From assembly GCF_022539665.2 (NCBI RefSeq), contig NC_081336.1, positions 4,170,221 through 4,234,220 on the forward strand: a stretch of DNA of 64,000 nucleotides, given 5' to 3'. Below are positions 59,033-64,000 of this stretch, one piece after another; within the stretch, counting starts at the first letter, position 1, and every line of letters begins with the position of its first letter. The translations under genes and the position numbers were made by a program. Under the pieces are notes generated by a model. The model was given only the letters and a program-made list of their open reading frames with translations, was not told the DNA's origin and searched no databases. The DNA is from Daphnia carinata. Taxonomy: Eukaryota > Arthropoda > Branchiopoda > Diplostraca > Daphniidae.

Positions 59033-59292
59033 CTGAGGCAGACGACACAGGTCAAAAAATTGAAATAGGAGGCAATGCAAAGGTGGGGCAAGTTCGTTGT
59101 CTATGTAAGCTCCGCCTTTCTGAAGTCCAACCTGGCTACACCGGGGAAACGAAACTCTGAATTGTGTACTTTACGGCTAAACCTACACTTTAACAACTTA
59201 AATATTATTTGTTGTCTTTCTTGACATGTTCGACAAATGGGTGCATAATCAGTTACAAAATCGGGGATGGAGTCCATGGTAAGCCCTTCACC

Positions 59293-59298
59293 TTTATT
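59293..59298 (-). terminator. Poly(A) signal AATAAA for PRKDC
   Basis: Minus-strand AATAAA about 145 bp past the PRKDC stop codon (59,442), the first exact hexamer downstream. Confidence 0.6.
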
Positions 59299-59441
59299 TT
59301 GCTTTATCGCATCCGAATGCGTATTTGATTTACAGTTGGATTCAATCACCTTTTCTCGGCTTCGGGTAGCTGCTATTTACAAAAAAAAAATCATTCATAT
59401 GCCAATTTTTAGATCACGATTCGCAACCACTTCGATGATAT

Positions 59442-62400
59442 TTAAATCCAAGGCTCCCATCCCCAGTACATTCGGCTTAGACAAGCAGGATCTGTGGACT
59501 GTTCAATCAAGCATTCGATCTACAAGGTACGCAGAATTAATCAATCTTTGTCCGAAATGCTTTGTTGATTAAAAAAAAAATTATGAACAGCAAACCTGTT
59601 GATCAGAAGACAGCCCTTGCTGCGGCATACTTGCTCGACGACTCAAATGTAGTTCAGCTTTTCTTTTAACAGCAGCAATTTCGGGATTCATGTCGGGGCT
59701 TGTTTGCATGCTCCCATTTCCTCGAACAACAGCAAATAATTGAGGTAAAAGCTTTTGGCCATCTGCTGTTGAGAAAATCTTGTTTTTTTGTAAATCTTGA
59801 CAGGTGATGACAGAAGGGTTGAATCCTTTTAGTAAATTATCTGTTCTTTCAATGATTTGCGCGGGTGACCAGCTGGTTGATTCATTTGCCAACATAGCCT
59901 GATATCGATTTTCTGCCAATAGCTCGGCCTCCTTCAACCAATTAAGGGTAGGCTCGGTTACAAAAACAGATAGTGCCGCAATGATGGAGCCTGATTCCGC
60001 TTTTGCAACGCGCAACGTGTGGACCATACTATCACGAACTGAACCGTTAAGACTAAGGCCCGGTATTAGAAACTGGAACTGATTCGTCAATCGGCAGGAT
60101 ACGACTTCTGGCACGGGAAGTTGGGATGTGGCCATGCCAAACGCCATGCCATAATCAATAGCGATTATGTCTCCTAGCCGATTTAGAAGAAAACATAAAA
60201 TAAACAATCTTCATAAAGCAATATCCCTTTGTAAGGCGGCATGAGAGGTAACTAACCGTTTTTAGTTGAAACCAGAGAATTCGAAAGGTGTCGATCTCCT
60301 ACTCCTAATATCCAAAGAGCTGAACATTGAGTGCCATGAGAGGATGCCAGTCGATTTCGTAGATAGAAAAATGATTCTGGCGATTGGCTGAGTTTTTTCA
60401 AAGCACCTCTTAGGCCATACGGGTACACTTTATCAGCGAGCTTGGAATAGTCATTGAGAAGCTGCTGTTGGGTTGCAGTTATAAAATGGAGTGGGTTTTT
60501 GCCTGAAAATTGTCTCTCAATGTCGCGCTTGAGACTATGGAATATAAAGTTATCAGGTTACTCCATAATAAACATTACTTAGAAACCAATACATAATCAC
60601 GAAAGAATAGCAAATAATAACGGAAATAGCCTGTGTCTTTTACTTACGATTTCAGAGACGAGCGGAAGTGAATATCGGTGTCTAGAAAAGCTTTTAAAGT
60701 AAGTGTTTCGGGTAACCATTGTAATATACCGAAAGCTGTTGTCAAAGGTATGACCTGATATAAACATGGCTGTTATCAACCTAGGTTCCAAATAGAAAAT
60801 TTTTAAGCAAATACCTGGAAGGTGCGAATCCGCAGACTCCGTTTTCTGCTCTCGACATCCCTGACGAGAGCTACATCGATTGAGTTGATTAACTGAACGA
60901 TTCTTTCGTCCTGTCTCAAGTCCTCACCATGTTTAACAAGTACAGGATATTCAACAGCACCGTCCACTAAAACATTCATTTAAAACGCAAATACAAGATC
61001 GGTATAAAAGGGCCAATGAAACATGTAACTGAATTCCAACAAACCTACGATGGTTAACCGTACTGGAAGCTGTTTTGACTGAAGGTAGTGAAGATCGTCC
61101 CTAAAGGTTTCAATCTTTAGGGTCTTTCCATTCAATCCTGGAAGTTCCAACTTATTTACGGTCCCATCGTCGATACGGTAATTTGCTAACCAAGGAGAAT
61201 AATCTCGAAGGCTTTTCTGACCAGGAAACGTTTTCTTTTTGAAGGAGTCCAGCGAATTTAAAAGTGATTTGATGTGACCTTGATCCAACGACTCTTGAAA
61301 TTTTCCCGTAAATGCTTCGCTAAACGAATAGTGAGTGTGGCCGTGGGCTGACCTAGCTGTTGGTGGAGGCAAATTCAAATACTTGGACTGAAAAATTGGA
61401 AAATCTTGCGCATAAGTCTCTGTTGAAAAGAAAGGGGAGAAAGGACGATACAAATTATTAATGCGAGTAAATGGTACCGCAAGAAAATAATATGTACCTG
61501 AATTCAACAGTTGGCGTGCAGCCTTTTCTGGGGGTTTAAGGTAGTCAATACTTTTCAAAAACATTTCCCATGTTTGGTCAGTCAACAGTTTAGATTCAAG
61601 AAGGCTCGTCTCGCTCTTGGTGAGCGCTTCCGCACCAAGACTGAGTCGCGTGAGGCCGAAGGGTATTTTGACGTAGATGGGATGTTGTTCTGCTATATCA
61701 ATAAGCAATTTTGGAATTGCCGAAGATGACGTGAAATACGAAACGAGCTGATTAACCCAAGGCAAGAACATGAATAAAGGAACGTGACAGCTAAATGTCT
61801 CGAACGCACGAGTGTCCGCACAGTCGTCTTTTAATGCCAAAATTACTAGGGGGAACAGGCCCTGGCCATCAAGTGATCCGTAACGCATAGAAGAAAGAAC
61901 TGATCGCGTCAAGCCATGTCTATACTCCTCATCTACATATTGAAGAGAAAAAAAAATACAGAAAAATAATAATATATTAATAATAACTTAATGTTGCCAG
62001 AAATGTACGTGGGAATCGAACTTTTACCCGGCATGATATTTTTCCATTCCGAGAAATATTTTGCTAAGATGAAATAGGCTTCTGCCATGTCGGAGTTGGT
62101 CCCTTGCATTTCAGCAATTTGGGCTTGGCGTTCCGCGTGTTTCAGTCCAACCTGGATGATCTCTCTAGGTTGAACATTCCATAGCTCAACTAGCTTTGCC
62201 TGTCTACTAGCCAATTCTTTAGGCTGTATGTTATCGACCAGTTGAAATACTTGCGCGCATAGGGATGCCTCAAATCTTTCAAGATCGATTTCCCATCGAC
62301 CTAAGCAGAAAGAGTTAAATTTTGTTTCAATATTAGTTCCTTTGCTCTTGCCCAATCCGACAATTTAAATTCTGCCTAGGGATTTACCGTTCTCCGGAAC

Positions 62401-63936
62401 ATCAGCGGAGACAGCTACTGCACGACTGATGGTTTCCTTGGCCAAGATGAACCGATCCAAATTACTTGCTCCAACATCGGAGTCCAACAATGATTCCATG
62501 GTAAGAATTTTGCTCTGAATCAAATGATGAAAGGGCAACATCTCTTGAAAATCAGTAGTTCCCGTCACAAGTTTGCGGGCTAGCTCAGTGTTTTTTTGTT
62601 CTAAGGCAACGGTAGCCAGTTTCAAACGAAAGGATTTAACGGATGCTAAATTCCTTTCCGTCTTTGTGCGTTGAGCAAAAAATGTTCTTAGTGCTAAGAT
62701 CGTATCCCATACAAGAAGACTGTCACCCGTTTGAGGGTGACTAGCATTCGGAATGATATCAGAATGTTCCATGAACGTCTGAATCTCGGTGATAATGCAG
62801 ACGTGTTCGAGGAGGTTCCTGCGACCTCCAAAGTTCAATGGAGACAGCTGACTGTATCGAGAAAGAAATTTATCCGTGGCCTTGGCAATGCAAATGGCAG
62901 CTCGATCTTCGTTTCCATTCCTTAAAGCCAATGCAGCCAAATCTGCCAAAAGAACAGGATCAACGGTAGACAAGGGAATGTTATCAAGTTCCCGTGCTGC
63001 GGGACCAACTTGAAAGTTTTGCAAGGCATTCCGTACACGAAATCGGATATTCCATGGCTCTTTTTTGGGATTAAGGCCGCCAATCTCATCCCACTGTCCA
63101 AGTTCCTCGAGGCACTTTAGTCTACATTCGTCGCAAAAATTCATTTCGGCTGAGGATGGAGTGTCGCTCTTGAAAACTTGGCTGTGAAGAACGAAGAGTT
63201 GATTTAGAAACGTAAATTACAGAAAGCTGGAGACAAAACGTAGAGGGTAACACCTGTAATATTCGAAAGCCTTCCTCCAGTTGTGTTTCGACTCGCTCTC
63301 AATGGCTTTTTTAGTTGACTCTTTGCAGTCTGTTAGATGGGATACAACCGCTCTAACATTATCCACATTTTGAATGTCTCCATACAGGTTTGCTACATGA
63401 AACCAGCTACTCTGATCCTTTACTTCTTGACGTTTAGGTTTCTTACTTTGCCCTGCATGGAAAGATTACATGGACTTTATCAGATAGAGCCATAATCAAA
63501 AACGATATTTACCTGGAAATGGACGGTCTGGGAAACAAGATTCAAGCACTAAAATGCCTAAGGCCTGAAGATGACTCGCTTTAACCAGTTGAACTAGTTT
63601 TCCGGAGTCCATGGCAATTTCATCTGTATTGGTCCAAAAATATTCTAAGATTGCCGCTACCAAATTGAAATTGCCGCTTCGTAACCGATAATTTTCCACT
63701 ATCGATTGAAGGGAGGTATTCAACTTCGATACAAATACTTTATCATCGCCTTGGATTTCTCTAACTTGTTGCCGCAAGACAGTAAGAAGATGGCAAAACA
63801 AGGATTTGGCAATAACAGGATCATTGCGTGCAACAGCGCAGAGTGGGGCGATGAGAGAAGACGGCGGAATTTGAATGTCAGGCAGTTCACCTGTACGGTA
63901 CTTGCGGTAAATCGTCGGTTGACTAGATGCTTTATT
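59442..63936 (-). CDS. PRKDC: DNA-dependent protein kinase catalytic subunit, C-terminal 1223 residues (5' partial)
   Basis: PIKK-family Ser/Thr kinase that acts with Ku in non-homologous end joining. Eleven exons are visible: 63,936-63,513, 63,452-63,254, 63,181-62,388, 62,300-62,028, 61,932-61,498, 61,419-61,045, 60,966-60,815, 60,754-60,648, 60,534-60,257, 60,173-59,596 and 59,498-59,442. All are GT-AG and the 3672 nt stay in phase. The first exon has YRKYRTGELPDIQI, a DNA-PKcs signature. FAT-domain helices follow. The kinase domain has LVKHGEDLRQD (Lys845 of this fragment), the catalytic loop GDRHLSN (Asp1000, Asn1005) and IDYG where DFG is usual (Asp1019). The FATC end reads STDPACLSRMYWGWEPWI, closely matching the family's terminal WExWEPW pattern. 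The catalytic residues are intact, so an active enzyme is expected. The N-terminal two-thirds lies beyond the right edge. Confidence 0.96.
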
Positions 63937-64000
63937 CTATGTTTCCAAGAAGTAAAATATGGAAATTACTAACATAATTCATGAAGCTTAAGTTATAAAA
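63937..64000 (-). other. Start of a PRKDC intron, running off the window
   Basis: The AAACATAG|AAT acceptor at 63,937 marks the 3' end of an intron whose donor is outside the window. Confidence 0.7.

Noticed and set aside
59101-59349. 82-codon minus-strand frame downstream of PRKDC
   Set aside because: Lies in the expected PRKDC 3'UTR around its poly(A) signal and the next gene's upstream region; no domain.
1-64000. tRNA, rRNA, CRISPR or prokaryotic-style features
   Set aside because: No convincing tRNA A/B boxes with a cloverleaf, no rRNA-like sequence, and no regularly spaced direct repeats were found by reading; all gene evidence is eukaryotic.

Overview
This window looks like nuclear DNA of an arthropod, most probably a branchiopod crustacean of the Daphnia type. 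The evidence is very short GT-AG introns (about 60-100 bp) inside compact genes, an arthropod-style optix gene, a DNA-PKcs gene (absent from Drosophila), and intergenic DNA crowded with homopolymer and dinucleotide runs. The species is inferred, not proven. Exon structures were worked out by hand from splice sites, reading phase and family similarity.

Layout. Positions 1-38,155 are a gene desert with microsatellites, poly(A)/poly(C) runs and a few complex patches that could be regulatory. At 38,156-43,867 (minus) lies optix, the Six3/6-class homeobox gene, in three coding exons with one 3.7-kb intron. Its upstream region (43.9-47.8 kb) holds a perfect RFX X-box. At 47.85-49.6 kb is a transposon remnant followed by a roughly 720-bp tandem repeat with very large internal dyads. 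At 49,810-50,852 (plus) is a PKDCC/VLK-like secretory-pathway kinase. Tail to tail with it, SART1 (SNU66, a tri-snRNP splicing factor) runs on the minus strand at 50,951-53,769 in eleven exons, one of which carries an apparent frameshift. A complete non-autonomous hAT-type MITE sits at 54,192-54,615.

The minus strand then carries an unassigned 526-residue protein with internal repeats (54,860-56,440), a 207-residue secreted or membrane-anchored cysteine-containing protein of unknown function (58,233-58,960), and the 3' third of the DNA-PKcs gene PRKDC (59,442-63,936, continuing past the right edge), including its kinase domain and FATC tail.

The genes form no operon or pathway. The window divides into a developmental-regulator neighbourhood (optix with a large non-coding flank) and a dense housekeeping cluster (splicing factor, DNA-repair kinase). 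The boundary between the two is marked by the kinase gene and the repeat array. The observations most worth following are the foldback tandem array, the SART1 frameshift, the hAT MITE with a perfect 8-bp target duplication, the X-box and the 18-bp homeodomain-type palindrome near optix, the unknown RKKR/4-Cys secreted protein, and a possible old optix-PKDCC linkage.
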